Origin: Holacanthus passer
Lineage: Eukaryota > Chordata > Actinopteri > Pomacanthidae
Reading direction: 5' to 3'
NCBI GenBank assembly: GCA_025331565.1
Contig: JAFREQ010000014.1
Span: 9,442,501 to 9,506,500 of the forward strand
DNA length: 64,000 nucleotides
Positions 1 to 13,422 of this stretch are shown here, in pieces. Each line of letters starts with the position of its first letter. Within the stretch, counting starts at the first letter, position 1. The translations under genes were made by a program, and so were the position numbers. Below the pieces are notes generated by a model that was given only the letters and a program-made list of their open reading frames with translations, was not told the origin of the DNA and made no database searches.

Positions 1-1555
1 AAATGTATAGATCTCTTTGTTCTGGCACCTCCTCCTGCTTTGTTTCCATGTAGCAGAGCTTAAGCTATAGCAGCGTACAATCAAATACAGTTGTCTTCTC
101 TAAAGCTGTGGGTTAAAGCTTTGACGAGCCTGCGGGTCACCAGCCCTGTGGTTCAATAAAGACGAATCTGGATGGGGATTAAAAGAGCAGCACTTGCCAC
201 CACCGCCACCACCACCGAGTAAGGGACACTCCCTCATTACCACAACAGAGGTGCCCTTCACCCCCAGCTGCTGCAGTGGAGCTGCTCAGCGGCCGGCAGA
301 TCAGACGGCGGTCGGGCTGGGCGCCTTCTGGGTGCGAACGTGTGTGGCTGCGTGGGTGTGAACAGGGCGTTCATGACAAAGAGAACATTGCTTAAATAAA
401 GGTTTAAAAAAAGTTTTGAATGTGAGGTTCAGTCTAGCAAATAACGGAGGACTTGAACATGAGAATAACACACAGCAGTACGCTTAATGTTTGCTGACCC
501 GACCACACACACACACACACACACAAACACCTGAGCTGATGTGTGATAGCAGATATCTTCTCCTCGAGAGCAGCAGGTGGAGGCGGGGTGGTGTGAGGCT
601 GATTAAAGCAGCAGCCATGATGATTGTATTGCGTTGAATAGAGGTTTCAGTGGCACATTTCTCGTGTGAATAAAGTGGCTGCCTAAACTTGTCTTGTAGG
701 CGCCGCTCCATTTTTTACTGACACTCTTTCAGAAAGATGTTAATTCAGTCCAGTGGTCATTTTTGCGAATGTCGATTTTGTATTTGACTTCATTACATTG
801 AAGGTGTTTCTAATTTTGTCCATGCAACCATGAAATGGCCAGTCCAGATTCTGAATGTTGTGATAATCCATTCATTACAGGGCTGGTATGTATAGTTGAA
901 AATAATTAAATTGCAGTATTTTTCTTTCATCTGAATGGCCTCTTGGGTTTTTATGTTCAACAAGTACATCTAACTTGCTGTGTGTCTCTGTGTGTGCTTG
1001 AATGTGCGTCTGCTTTTGTGTGGGCATAGTTGTAGGTCAGAGCTACCATTAATTATTGATAGAAGTAGTGTAGCGCATGTGCCAGCAGAAAGTGTTGCTA
1101 AGCAAGAGCTTTAGCATGCCAGAGACATCTGCGAGAGAGAGACCGAGATAACAAGTGAGAACGAGAAAGATAGAGACTGAGAGAGTGATAAAGACAGATT
1201 CACATGACCTATGAGTGTGTCTCCTACCTGCTATCGAATAGAGACAGAAAGACAGAAAGAGAGAGAGAAAACCAGCACCTGCTATTACAGATGCAAAGAA
1301 GTCCTCGGGAGAGCATGAAACAGGGACCAGCTTAAAGAATAAAGGAAAGTTTTTTTTTCTCTTTTCTTCTTGCAAGAATTTTTTAAGGATGCACAGTAGA
1401 AGATAACATAGCAATATTGAACCAAGGATATAAAGAAAGGGAGTTAAGAAGGCATACAGGCTGGGACTGGTCAGACTGTTCAGTGAAGCTGTGGGTGTTA
1501 GAAGGTGCTAAAGATGATGAGCCGCCAGGCTTATTTTTACCGGGTCCCTCCTCAG
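1..1555 (+). other. Intron upstream of first visible exon
   Basis: This is intronic sequence ending at the exon 1 acceptor. It holds a CA repeat near 503-525 and a purine-rich GA stretch around 1130-1270. No ERC-like coding block could be read in any frame. Confidence 0.7.
503..525 (+). repeat. CA microsatellite
   Basis: About 11 CA units in the upstream intron. Confidence 0.9.
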
Positions 1556-1630
1556 GAGCTTCATCGCCGGAACCAGCTCCAGGCTGATCCGGCCAAGACC
1601 AGGGCTCTGCAGACTGTCATTGATATGAAG
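1556..1630 (+). CDS. erc2: ERC exon 1 of window (coiled coil)
   Basis: This 25-codon exon is phase 0 at both ends. It begins after a pyrimidine-rich acceptor ending in CCTCCTCAG and stops at a GTAGGA donor. The peptide starts ELHRRNQLQ and ends LQTVIDMK, which is the recognised ERC segment ELHRRxQLQxxPAKTxALQTVIEMK. The ATG at 1515 opens a longer reading frame across the acceptor, but that stretch is intron. The preceding family exon is not found in bases 1-1555 and must lie upstream of the window. Confidence 0.92.
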
Positions 1631-2189
1631 GTAGGACTTACAGCAGATCAACCAGAGCAGTATAACGTGCTACATGGGGAGTGTGTATTGCTGTTATCGG
1701 TTAATAAATTTTAGTGTTGTTTTACTGTTTGCAACACCAGCTGTAGAGAATGTGTTATCTCCAAGAGAACAGCGAGTTTACATGTGTAATGAAAATTAAA
1801 GTGTTGTGATCTTGTTTGCGCAGCGTAGTTTGCTTTTCAGTTGCTGTGTGTTGTCTGGTTTAGTCTGATATTAGCTTCATACCAACAAAACTTCAATCAT
1901 TGATGAGCACCGCTGTAACACGAGCAGTAGTAGATCCAGCTCCAACTCGCCTGTAAATGCAGACACAAACATACATGCACAAGTGATCTAGAAAACATTG
2001 TCTTTTCGTTGCCTCGTGTCTGTATGGCGGCCGTGCCCGAGCAACGGCCGTTATTGGCCCATGCAGAGTTGAGCACTTATTCAATTTGTTTCAAATGTCA
2101 CATATGGAAGCTTTCACTCTCATCTCAGCCCTTTGAAGTCGTCGGAGCTGTGAAAAATGCAGTTGACTCCACATGTGTCTGTGTGCTCA

Positions 2190-2191
2190 CC

Positions 2192-2224
<33 letters not shown>
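2190..2224 (+). repeat. CCCA then CA microsatellite
   Basis: Three CCCA-type units pass into a CA run in intron 1. Confidence 0.9.
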
Positions 2225-2225
<1 letters not shown>

Positions 2226-4084
2226 TATTCAGTGTTCATTCAGCAAGCACTTGTCCCAAAAGTGGTTCCTTTACAGCAAAACCACAGTTATTTTTCACAC
2301 ATACTTTGTGATTTGTCTGCCTATTAACAAACTGCACATGTGCTCACCCGGGATGCCCACAGTGTTGTAAATGCATGAGAGGGGCCCAATTAAATCTGAC
2401 TGCATTAATTAGAGAAGGTAAAACAAACATTGCCAGAAGTGTTAGACACATGAAGAGGAACAGTCGTCTTTTGGTGATACCGATGTTGAGGAGGAGATAT
2501 TTTGCATTGTGGCATTTTTAAAAGTGTTAACTGTGTCTGTGTTTGTCTGCGTTGTTTTCTTATTTCTGAGTGGCTCATATTTCCGTTTTGTGATTGCAGA
2601 ACACCAACCCCCCTTTCTGTTTTGATCCTGACGTTATCTGGCAGGTACAGTAATGAATGCTCACCTCTTGACCCTTCTGTCAACTCGACGTGCTCCACAG
2701 ATGCACGGTGTTTGTGCTTTCCTCTTTCCCCTATCATATCTATCCCTTCCTGAGTTGGAATGCAGCACCATCACATACAGTAGTTCATGTTTCAGAGGTT
2801 TTGAGGCCCAGCTCTTCTGACATGTATTCTTATTGTATTGAATGTTGCTTTTGACATTACCCTCCGTGTTTTCTTTGGGTTTGCCTTGTTTCTCTTCCTT
2901 TGGGTGTTTTTTTTCTCTGTGCTATGGAGCAGAAACAGATAGCAATCAGTTATTAAAGAATATGACTTACAATACAGAAATCAGCGTGAAGTAATGGAAA
3001 TGATTGAATAGCATAATCTGTGTGTGGGCATTTTTCTATTGTGTGTGTGTGATATGGGTAAGGTGAAGTATTCCCATGACTGACCCACCTCGACTTTGAC
3101 ATTGAAAGTCGTCCTTACACTTTTTGCGTGTGATGGTGTGTTGTATGCACCTTCTTGTTTGCTCGGTCTATGTGTGTGTTTGTGTGTTTAGGATGGTATA
3201 TATATATATACCGTGTCTAGGCAGGGCTGATGTCAGAGGATGTAATAGAGGTCAGATGCTTATGTTGCTCGTGGTTTGCACTGATGGCATCATGCAATCT
3301 GCTTCCATTTATTCAATTACCTTTCTCTTCACCGTCAAGGTTTAGCATTTAATGTATGTCTGAACCCATGCAGCTAAACAACTTCAGGACTAGTCTGTGA
3401 CAGATCCTTCCATTCCCTCATAGATACTGCGAGGGAAAACATCTTGGCTGCACTCAACTGTCTGCCTAGATATTTGCCCTGTTGTACCAGGCACAAATAG
3501 GGGGTACACATACATGATGCCATGTGGTCTTCTGTGAAAATAGGCTGAATTGCTGTTTTAGCTAAATACTTTACACAGTGACCCAGGCAGATATTGCATC
3601 GGGGTAGGCTTCCAGTATTCAAACTGCTTATCTAACGGTCAAATAGCTTTGGACACACACACATTTCTGATGTCCAAATTGGGGAGACTGTGTCCAATGA
3701 TTTCTATGACTTTCCAAAACCAACAGTTTGACTTTCACTCACTTCACGCTGTGATTGGCCAGCTGTGTGGAGGTGAGAAAGGACTGAGGGTTTGAGCTCC
3801 TACCTTAAGTTCTCTTCTTACATTCTTGACACAGTTACTTGACACAGAATGTCTTTCTGGAGAGACTGAGAATGGACACTGTCTCATTTTTCAAAGGATA
3901 TTGCCTCTACCCCATCTCTCTTATGGCCAATTTTTTTGTTTTGTTTTGTCTACTTTCTCCCTGTATTTCAATGTTTATCTGTAGATTTCAGAATCTTCTG
4001 TTACAAACTGCAAACTCTGCTGTTCAGACTGTACCTTGGCCCATGAAAGCTAAAAACAAGCACAAACAAGCAACTCTTTCTCAA

Positions 4085-4205
4085 TTTCTTATTGTTTCTA
4101 ATTGTAGCACTTGAACGTTAATGATGAAGTTGCATGATTCTTGCTATTTTTGGGTTGTATCTACATGGTTGAATGCACTTACTGTAAGTCGCTTTGGATG
4201 AACAA
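4085..4205 (+). repeat. Teleost dispersed-repeat tail, copy 1
   Basis: The stretch ends in GTAAGTCGCTTTGGAT, preceded by TTGAATGCACTTACT. From memory this is the 3' end of a very common repeat in fish genomes, usually continuing AAAAGCGTCTGC. Class and full length cannot be set from sequence alone. Confidence 0.5.
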
Positions 4206-4301
4206 CAGCGAGACAGGTCAGCCCTTATTAAAGTCCTGAGCCTAATATCCACAGTCGGATCCATGTTAATGCTTTGCCCGCCTATGCTGTTGCCGATGCA
4301 G

Positions 4302-4457
4302 GACACCAAGATCTCTTCCCTGGAGAGGAACATCAGAGACTTAGAGGATGAGGTCCAGATGTTAAAGACCAGTGGCCTGCTGCACCCTGAAGACAGACAG
4401 GATGAGATCAAGCAGGTGGAGGTCTACAAGAGCCATTCTAAATTCATGAAGTCTAAG
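4302..4457 (+). CDS. erc2: ERC exon 2 of window (coiled coil)
   Basis: This 52-codon, phase 0-0 exon lies between an acceptor ending GATGCAG and a GTAGAA donor. The peptide begins DTKISSLERNIRDLEDE and ends VYKSHSKFMKSK, matching the Cast coiled-coil region of ERC proteins at high identity. NIRDLEDE is ERC2-like; I recall GLRDLEEE in ERC1. Most of the difference from mammalian ERC2 is in the middle of the exon (TSGLLHPEDRQDE). It joins exon 1 in frame after IDMK, exactly as in the family. Confidence 0.95.
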
Positions 4458-6955
4458 GTAGAATGTCTCTGCATGCCGCCCGAGTCGATGGCCTGAGTGA
4501 TGCATGTTCGCCTTATACCATCAACTACAGCTGTGTGAGAGTCTGTGCATGTTGCATGTTGCCATTTGCATGCTCACGGAGAAGCAAGCATAAGTGTGGA
4601 GAAATTGTATTTCTGCATGTTACCGTGTGTTGTGTCTTTTGGCTGCTCCGTTGAGACTCTTAGCCTCCTGTGTTGCATGGATACCAAGAACTCCTACGCT
4701 TCTAAATGCATTGATTGTTTGATATTCAGCGAGAGGTTTTAATTCAAAACATGGCTTTTCTTCTTTCTTCTTTATTTCCCATGAAATGCTTGCGTGCCAA
4801 GCATTGTGCTGCTCTCCTATCTGTGACAGTGCATTGTATCAGCTTACACTGTGCCAATTTACTGTCCTACCTTTAGCTGGCAGGAAGGCCTCACTAAGAT
4901 TCCTCTATCCCAGGCTGTATACTGGTTTATTCATCGGTACAGCAGCAGTGCACAGACTGACATACATTTGAACAGGCGCATGAACACGATGTACAGGAGC
5001 TGTGTTCGAAAATGCCGTTTCAGGTTTCACAGAGCCGAGCTGTCCGTGATGGCTGAGGCCCACGAGTAGCGCTCCATGTGAAAATGTTTCTCTTTGGTTC
5101 ATTAATGGTGCTCTTTGTAAGACCCATTTGTCATTGCGTTGGGGAAGTTCCTGATGCAATCATAAAAGAGATGTTTTTATGAATGGGGCCCTGACAGATG
5201 AATGTGAGCTTACAACGACAGAGCAAAGAGCTCTATCCTCGCCCCTTCTGACCTGAGATGATATACATCGCGGCGACTGCCCTGGTTTTGCTCTCCCGTG
5301 TCTCATCTTTCTGCGTGACACAGAAAGACGCTGCGCACACACGGATATGCACAGATTCATTCTATATCCTTGAAGTGTTTGGGGTCTTGGGCTTTCAGCA
5401 GCGGTGGCGACTGGTGTTGAGGTGAGACTGTGATAAGAGACACCAGCGAGGACAGCATCCCTGTCCTCTCTGGTTTCCTGTCTGGGCTTTGATTTACTCC
5501 AACTCTAGCCTTCTAGTAACATGAAAAAGTTAAAGTATGATAAATTAGCATTCGAGCAGGTGAATTTATTTATCCAGATAATCATTTCTAGCATGATGGT
5601 TGAAGTGTACACAGCCAGCCTTGCAACTTCAGACAGGTCCCCAGCTGGCTGTGTGCCGTAGTTTAGTGTCTTTCTGTCTTTCTTGTCTTTGTGTCTCTGT
5701 AGGAGCAAGCCTTGTCCCCATGTGTGTCTTCCATCAGAACAGCTCCCACCTTCCTCGTCCCCACCCAACAGCCCTGGATCACAGAACAAGCAGAAGTACC
5801 CCTCTCATTAGTCTCTCTGATTTCCTTGCTCCTTATTTTATCTATAATACTCACTTCATCATACACCCGTTTTCCAACTTCTTATTTCTCTTACAATCCT
5901 CTCACCATGTCTCACACAGTCTCCAGCTTCACCTTTTGACCCCCTGTCTCCTATTATTCAGTCCCCCTTCTCCATCTCTCTCTCTCTCTCTCTCTCTCCC
6001 GAGATTTTCTTTCTATGAGTGAGGGTTGATTGGCCAAGCTCTGGTCCAGTCACAATCCCCCTGCTATGAGGTGAACCCTGCTCACACAATTAGAGAAATC
6101 TCTCTTTCCAATCAGCTTTGTGCATTTTTGGCACCAACAGACAGATGACAATCTTCTGCGCATAGCTCGCCTCAGCACAGAGACCTCCCTCTGTCAGTGC
6201 GTTTGATTTCCTTTGTGGCTTGCTGTGCTGTTCTGCACGGCCTTCCTTAAAACAATCTGTAATCTGTCAGCTATGTGAGTGTAATATTGCTCCCCATAAC
6301 TCTGTCTGCCTGCATGTATCTGTCACCCTCTGGCTGTTTGGCTTGGTGTGTCCATAGAGCAGACAGTAGATCTGGGACTCCCCTGAGCGAGGACCGATGA
6401 TGTAAAGCTGGGTGATAATTCAATATTGCCATGTGTGATCTCTTCAAGTAAATGAATCATGGCACAACTGACATGTTTAGATGTTATAGTTTACAATTTC
6501 ATGTCTAAATGACTGATGAAAAGTTTGAACAAAATGTATTACAGGATGAGAAATATTTCAGATTTTGATTGTAAAAAGTGTAAAACAACTTCATGAAGCA
6601 GAATGAAAAAGTTTTTATCATGTGATTTTGAATCTTGAGTCACGCTATATTCACATCAATATTAAACACAGTGTTTAAGCCTCTTTTTGCATTCAAACTA
6701 ATGTGTGCTTTCAAAACACCTGCATGTTGGGAAAGTTCTGTCTATAGAGAACAAAGTGTGGTAAAAATGCTCTTATTCGCTTATTTGCAACAGCAAGACA
6801 CACGTGTGTGTCTTTGCAGGAGGTGTGTATGGGGTTTGTGTGTGTGTGTGTTTTCTCCTCACTTTGAGAGTGTTTGTTAACAGTATATCATTTCGCTGAG
6901 TGATGACTAAAAGGCTTTCATAACAAATCTCTGCTTGTGTTCGTGTGATTGCCAG
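4458..6955 (+). other. Intron 2
   Basis: This 2.5 kb intron contains a TC repeat at 5974-5998 and a short TG run near 6840. No gene or recognised mobile element was seen. Confidence 0.8.
5974..5998 (+). repeat. TC microsatellite
   Basis: About 12 TC units in intron 2. Confidence 0.9.
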
Positions 6956-7123
6956 ATAGAGCAGCAGAAGCAGGAGCTGAACAGGAAGGAGTCAGAGATG
7001 CAGGCCCTGCAGACCAAACTGGAAACGCTGACCAATCAGAACTCAGACTGCAAGCAGCATATTGAGGTGCTAAAGGAGTCGCTCAGTGCCAAGGAGCAGC
7101 GTGCCAATACGCTGCAGACGGAG
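6956..7123 (+). CDS. erc2: ERC exon 3 of window (coiled coil)
   Basis: This 56-codon, phase 0-0 exon lies between an acceptor ending GATTGCCAG and a GTCAGT donor. The peptide begins IEQQKQELNRKE and contains LQTKLETLTNQNSDCKQHIE and VLKESLSAKEQRA, one of the most conserved ERC blocks. Exon 2 runs directly into it, so this gene lacks the longer insertion I recall between these points in ERC1. This supports the ERC2 assignment. Confidence 0.96.
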
Positions 7124-8399
7124 GTCAGTACACACATGCATACAAAATCCACAGATATACCAACACACACTAATACACACCTACACAGCTGCAAAGGCAC
7201 GATGATGCACTGAGCCTTCTGGAAATCATTTCTGTAAAGATACACAGCCTCAGAAGGACGAGGTTGTCTGAAAGTGAAGATGTATGTAAATCGCTGCTAC
7301 AATAATAGTAGGAAGTCAAATAAAATACTATATGTTGAGGCTGTTTTTTTTCTATGGTGCAATATTACAGTGCACAGTGCTCTTGGAAAAATTATGTCCA
7401 ACTTGCTCGCACAGACTCTCATGAGTTGACGGTCGTGAGAGGTCATCACAACCACACATGTGCAATGACTTCAGCGATGCATCTGTTCTCAGATACTAAT
7501 CAGAGATCTAATAGAAATTGGCAAGTGTGCACAATCCTGCCTTTTTTCTGCCTCAGTTTTTTCTCTTTCTGTTTCTCTAATGGACGCTGAGGTGGGCGGA
7601 AAAAATGTCTATGCGTGTGGCTCCTTTAGTCCACCAGTGGGCTTGCTCGTGTGGGCGGGTCAGTCAGTCAGAAGGCTGGAGAAAGCTGGCAGCCTTTTCT
7701 TCTTCATCATCGAAGTTTCTAAACTCTGGTTCTAATGATTTTATCACTGTTGCTAGGGATGGAGGGAGGCTGAATGTAGAGCAGTGGAGGTGTGTATGGC
7801 TGCGGTGGGGGCGGAGGCAGAGAGCGTTTAGCATTTTTCTCCATCACTCTCTCGACTTGGAACTGATACTTTAGATCTCTTTGTGTTAGGCGGTCGAGAG
7901 TGGCCTACTAACTATGTCCACTCATCATTACAGGAAGCAATTTGGGCCAAAATTAGGCCTAATTGTACATACATGTGCAAGGAATTTTGGCCCTCGCAGT
8001 TAGCTGAATACATCATACTTAAAGGAATTGGTTTTCGGTGGGTGGTTTTGTGTGTGTAGATGTTTTTGTTTGTGTGTCCTCCTGAAATGGCATGTAAAGA
8101 AATCTGTGTGTGTGTGAGCATGTGGCCTTTTGCAATAGATATAATTTTGTGGTGAGACCAGGAGACATTCATTTAGTAATTTAGCAGTAATTTATGATTT
8201 AACTTGCAAAATCCACATCTCTTTCATTCACACTTTGACAGATTAAGGAGGCTGCTGCAGACCAGTGTCAGAGGGGAAATCTTAGTCATCTCACTTGCTG
8301 AAACCTATCACCATTGATGGCCAGCTGAAAAAAACATCAGAATTAACATTGCTTTATTTGTATGAATATAAATTGACGTTCCTGAGTAGCAACTGCCAC

Positions 8400-8555
8400 A
8401 GCATTTGTTTCGAACAAATCACTATTACAGACTCTAATGTGATAATTGAAATGTTAAAAAAATACAGCAAAAGAAGCAGCAATGTTTTGAACAAATCCCT
8501 ATTATAGACTTTATAATGGTGTAATGATGGAAACGTAAAACAAATTTAAATCTGC
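8400..8555 (+). repeat. Imperfect tandem duplication, 77-base period
   Basis: GAACAAATCACTATTACAGA at 8412 recurs as GAACAAATCCCTATTATAGA at 8489, and the flanking bases also align. The two copies differ at many positions, so the duplication is not recent. Confidence 0.6.
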
Positions 8556-9762
8556 AGGTTGGCTCTCTTGGTTGGACCCTGACCAAGCCACTAAATTAGC
8601 TAACACTTAAACTTGAGGACTGAGGACTGAGGGGACGATCCAAGATTCTGAACAACAGTTTGGATGATGCTCTGACGAGTTCAGATTGAATTTATGGTCA
8701 TGGGTTTATGGGTCATGGTTGCTTTTTTTTTTACTAACCCATGTTTGCATAATTTAACTCCATGCAGGCTTTAGACTGCTAGAATACAGAACATAAGTCC
8801 ATGAAGTGGACGGAGCAACAAGAGATGAAATAATAGCCAGACAGTTGAAAACCACATTCTTCCACCTGCATGTGATGACGGGGTGAGCTGCATGTCCTCA
8901 ACGACCCGACTCTACCCACCAGGTACCTGGAGGGAGAGGCCTGCTCAGAGGGTCGTGCAAAGACTCGCGGCAACGAGCATTGTATGCATTGACTCAATCA
9001 ATTCTAACCAGACCTTTGAGCAGAAAGGTCAGAAAGAGCGACCTCTCTTCTGACATATTAAGACATATCATTCTCTACTTCAATTGTATTAGCTTGAGCC
9101 AGCAAATTTCTCCGCCGAAGCTGAAATGAAAATGATGCTCTCGAGTGGGCAGGAGGTGTCAGCATAACACAGATATATGTATTTTTATGCATTAATGTGT
9201 GGGTGCATGACAATGTGAGAATGATTTATAATTGACTGTAACGCTCCTGACACTGGGAACATCACTGCGCCGTGTAGCCCGTCTTCTTCTACAGTTCTCA
9301 TAGGCTACTGCAGCGGCCTGTAATCGGATCCGACAGTCTTGATCACCACACACACGCACATGCACACACACGCACACCTAAACGCACACGCTGTCAGTGC
9401 TGATTGCTGGACTATCATTTTCCGGTCTCGAGTAGTTTTTTCCTGCTATTGAAGTGGCATTTTCCCCCGCTTTGGAAAGGCTAGGGTTTCCCAGACTAAG
9501 TGGGCAAACCAGAGGATGAGTACAGATATTGAGTGCGCTTGAAGCCAGCCGTGGCTCTGCATTCTTTTACTGCCCGTCAATCATTCGGCTGGAAAAGCGC
9601 AGCCGTTCTCACAGGATCTCACTTCTCACCTCCCTCCATCCACTCATATTATTACTTCACATCCCTTCAGTTGCTTGTTTCTACATCTCATTTAAAATCC
9701 CTCAAGAGCCCCGGATTTCCATTCTGTTCACTCATGACTGCTGTGTGTGTATTCGTGTGTGT

Positions 9763-9763
<1 letters not shown>

Positions 9764-9794
<31 letters not shown>
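9764..9794 (+). repeat. GT microsatellite
   Basis: About 15 GT units, with interrupted GT words just before it. Confidence 0.9.
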
Positions 9795-9795
<1 letters not shown>

Positions 9796-10999
9796 TCATC
9801 ATGAACGACAGTCATCGGTACAGTAGTCCACTCCCCCAGAGACAGACTGGTGTCTCCCAGACCTGCAGGAGCAGCTTCATCACACAGACACTTGTCTCTA
9901 AAAGCAATTCACATCATGATGGGACTAAGAAGGGCTGTGTCACTGAACAGAGCGGCCACTGTGAGCCGGAGGGATGAGAAAATGGAAGCGTATTTATTTG
10001 TCAGTCAAAGTTAGGGACAGCTTCTAAATTGGCGGGACTGAATGCGATAACTGGAAAATGTGGAAAATAATGAGCGTGCGCTTCTGTGGAAACTTAACCC
10101 TTTTAATACAGTACGTGTATGTGTCTCTCCTGCCCCGATTAGGACAATGCAGGGCTGTAACTATACTCTGGCAGATCAGGTAGCCGATGAGAGACCTTCC
10201 TGCATATTTAACCAGCCAGCGACAAAGGAACGGTCCACAACCCCAGTGGAAAAGGAGGCTAGCATGTGTGTTGACTTTGTTTAGCTTTCATAGTTTTGAA
10301 TATTAACATGGCACTAAAAGAGGCACGTGGGCCTGTTTATGTGATTCAGCTGTTCTGAGAAACTCGTGGTCCCTGTAATGACATGCACATCAAGTACATG
10401 GGCAAAACAGATTTTTGGTCAGATTCCTATTTCATTGACTCAAGACCATAATTGCTTTTGATGGAGTACGAACAAAATATGCAGTATATACAGTATAATA
10501 ATTGCCAAAAAATGGCACCTAACAGGAATTAAATGTGACATAAATTACCTTTCTTCAAGAAGGCACCCAATTTATCATATATGAAACATTTGGCTTTGTA
10601 ATTACAAAATTTTACAATTATTAAATATTATTTTGGCAAGTTCTTTCTCATTTCTATTCTTGCTTATTACACATTCCTACATTGAAACAAAATACTCTCA
10701 GATGGTTCTCATTGCAAAGGTTGCAGACCCGTTCTACAGTGTCTTCCTGTGATTCTGGTGTTGTCGACCCCGAAGTTACAAATAACCTCTGTAATTTTGG
10801 TTTTCATACAAAAAGAACTTTTCCGAGAACCAGAGATAGGACAAACCACAGTTATCTAATATCTGAATATCTGTCCCAGAGATATACAAGTTAAACAAAT
10901 ATCCGTATTATACCTGACTGAGTTTATCGTCCTGACTTTCCAACAGCCTCACTCCAAAGCCAACTATCTTTCTGACTGTGATACAAAGTGTTCCCCAGT

Positions 11000-11260
11000 A
11001 GAGCTGCATGATATTGGAAAACACTGCGATAGCTCTGTTTCTGCTGTAAATATTGCATTATGAAATTTCACCATATTCGTATTGTTTGGGTTTCTTAGTA
11101 AACTTTAGAAATGGACATGTATGTGGCAGTTATGTTATTTACATATAATCTAAAGATGTATGCTTAATCTGCATGGTGACAGATAAACATGAGGGGGCGG
11201 GGTGTGTTGTAGGGCCACAATCGCAGTTCTCAAATCACTGCATTCAAGTAACTATCGGTG
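11000..11260. mobile_element. Possible non-autonomous transposon remnant
   Basis: The stretch begins AGAGCTGCATGATATTGGAA and continues with CTGCGATAGC and an AT-rich core, then a GGGGGCGGGGTGTG segment. The opening resembles a fish repeat I recall (GAGCTGCACGATATTGG). The boundaries are uncertain. Confidence 0.3.
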
Positions 11261-13396
11261 AAATTTACATATAGCTCATATATGCATGATGGTTTTGGAC
11301 ACATAGAGACTTTTTTTCATTAGTTCATTTAGGATTTTGAGTGTGTTTGTTTGCGCATTCATCATTTATTCTCACCTGTTTGGCACCTGACACACATATA
11401 TGTGGAATAGCATGAGAATGATATTGGCCGTTGAGCTGTGGGTGGGTGGTTGAGTGCATCCCCATTTGTGTGATCACCAAAGAAAAGTGTAAAAATAAAT
11501 CATTTGCATGTGTGGACTGGATCAACTGTTGGCGGGACGGTTTTATGAGCTCTGTTTTGAGATAATGTGAGAACCCTCCGACACTGCTCCTGCTCTCTGT
11601 GTTGGATCCTGCTTCCCACTTTCAGCAAAAAAATAGGCCCTGTATGCTGTGGCTCATTGGTTTAAAGGTATTACAGATTCATGTGGAAATACTTAACATA
11701 CAGATGGTCTTAGCGCAAATAATTTGTTGCCATTATGTGTGTGACCTGTTATTACTGTCTCTGCTGTCTTCTTTAGCGGTAACTCTAAATTCTTGAGAGT
11801 CACATAATCTGAGTTATTACCTTCAATTTTTTGATGTAACAAATCATTTCGTATTTAATGTCTTTGGCAGATATTAGTTATGGTTTTCATCTTGCGAAGG
11901 TCGATATGCTTTGATTTACATACTCGTCGCTCGAGGCGAACATTTTGCAGGTGGCCACTTACTCACGCGGGGGAAATCCAGACCCGAAGTAGGTTCAAGG
12001 TGCTTAAGTCAAAGTCTGAATCAGGCACATAAATAACGCGGTAATATAACATTTGATATTTTGTTCCCTGCTAAACGCCAACAGAAGTGTTAGTAGCAGC
12101 ACGCCTTTAATGCACGTTTTGCAATGTGGCAACATGTCTGTGTTTACAGAGAACAGTCTGTGGTATTCCACTTTAACTTTCTCAGATGTGACCTCAAATA
12201 TCTTGCGTTCTCTTTTCATCACCGGCGGTGCGTCTGCCAGAAGACCTCCGCTGAGTTTTGATTTTGAGGTCGAGGTGTAATGGCCTTGAAGTAAGATATA
12301 AATGACTCAAAAATGACTTGCTAACATCAACCTGGCGATGGTGATGAATAGGGAAAACAAGAGTTAAATTAAAAAAAAAAAGAATCTGGATTTGGAGAAG
12401 GAAAGAATCGAGGATGGCTGGAGCGACAGGAGGAAGTGAGAAGTGAGAGAATCGAGTTGCTTGATGGATGTCGAAGGCTGTGGGCTTTTGTCAGTGAGCG
12501 ATGCGATGGTATGGTGTGCTGCGGTCCCTGCTGGACTATTTTTGTTGATTTTTCCTTGTTCTCTTTGCTGATTGATGGTTGATATAGGCAGTGAGGCAGA
12601 GAAAAGTTGTGGTCAACCTGGTTACACTCCGCCCTGCGCTCTCCTCCTGCTGTGTTCTCACTCTCTGTCTTTCTTTCTGCCTCATTCCCTTTTGCTCCCT
12701 GCGTCCATATTTTCTCTTCCCTCATAGCGTCTGCCTCCATCCGTCTTCTCTCCCCCTCAATTTCTCGCCTAATTCTCCTTCTCCTCTGTCCGTTCTCATC
12801 CCACATCTGTTAGAATCGCTGCATGAATGACTAATTTAACATAGGTGAGGACTTGATGAATGCAGCAAAGCCAGCACTCAGGTGACCGAGTTAGTGGAAA
12901 ACACATCTGAACCCTGGGCCTGTTGCGATGAGGTCCAACCATCGCGGTCCGCTCATGATATGACCTCATCTGAACTCGACTGACCACGGTCGCCGCTCTC
13001 CAGGCCCAACAGCATGCTCCCGGGTTCCTGGGATGGTGCGGTTTGGGATGCAGTGTGAGTAGCAAAGCGTCGGAGCCCCCCAGAACAAACATGGCAACGT
13101 CCAAAATAAAGCCCCCGCGAGTTCTTCAGAGGCCATGTGGAAAAGTCATAAAGTGGAGTTATAGGGGTCACAATGGGGACGAGATATTTAATGGTTTACA
13201 CAGGGAACGAGGTAAATACGCACGCGATCAAGCGAGCCCACGAGTGTGTGCACGCCTACTTATGCATATGCACACGAAAACACGCACATTAGCGTGCAAA
13301 ACGCATTCTTCAGCGCAATTGACGCATTCGGTTGGAGGACATCTGAGCTAAATTTCATTTGTGTGATGATTTATCCCACATGAATGTGTTTGGGAA

Positions 13397-13422
13397 GTGT
13401 GTGTGTGTGTGTGTGTGTGTGC
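13397..13422 (+). repeat. GT microsatellite ending in GCGCGC
   Basis: About 12 GT units followed by a short GC alternation; purine-pyrimidine alternation throughout. Confidence 0.9.

Larger units (their letters stand above)
1631..4301 (+). other. Intron 1
   Basis: This 2.7 kb intron contains a CCCA/CA repeat at 2190-2224 and a short TA run near 3198-3210. A teleost-type dispersed repeat tail sits near 4085-4205, just before the exon 2 acceptor. No other coding signal was seen. Confidence 0.8.

Noticed and set aside
1515..1555. ATG just before exon 1 as a gene start
   Set aside because: The stretch is the pyrimidine-rich acceptor region; the family has long N-terminal coding sequence upstream of this point.
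12369..12806. 145-codon Arg/Glu-rich frame on - strand
   Set aside because: It is the complement of a pyrimidine-rich stretch; low complexity gives charged residues without a recognisable domain.
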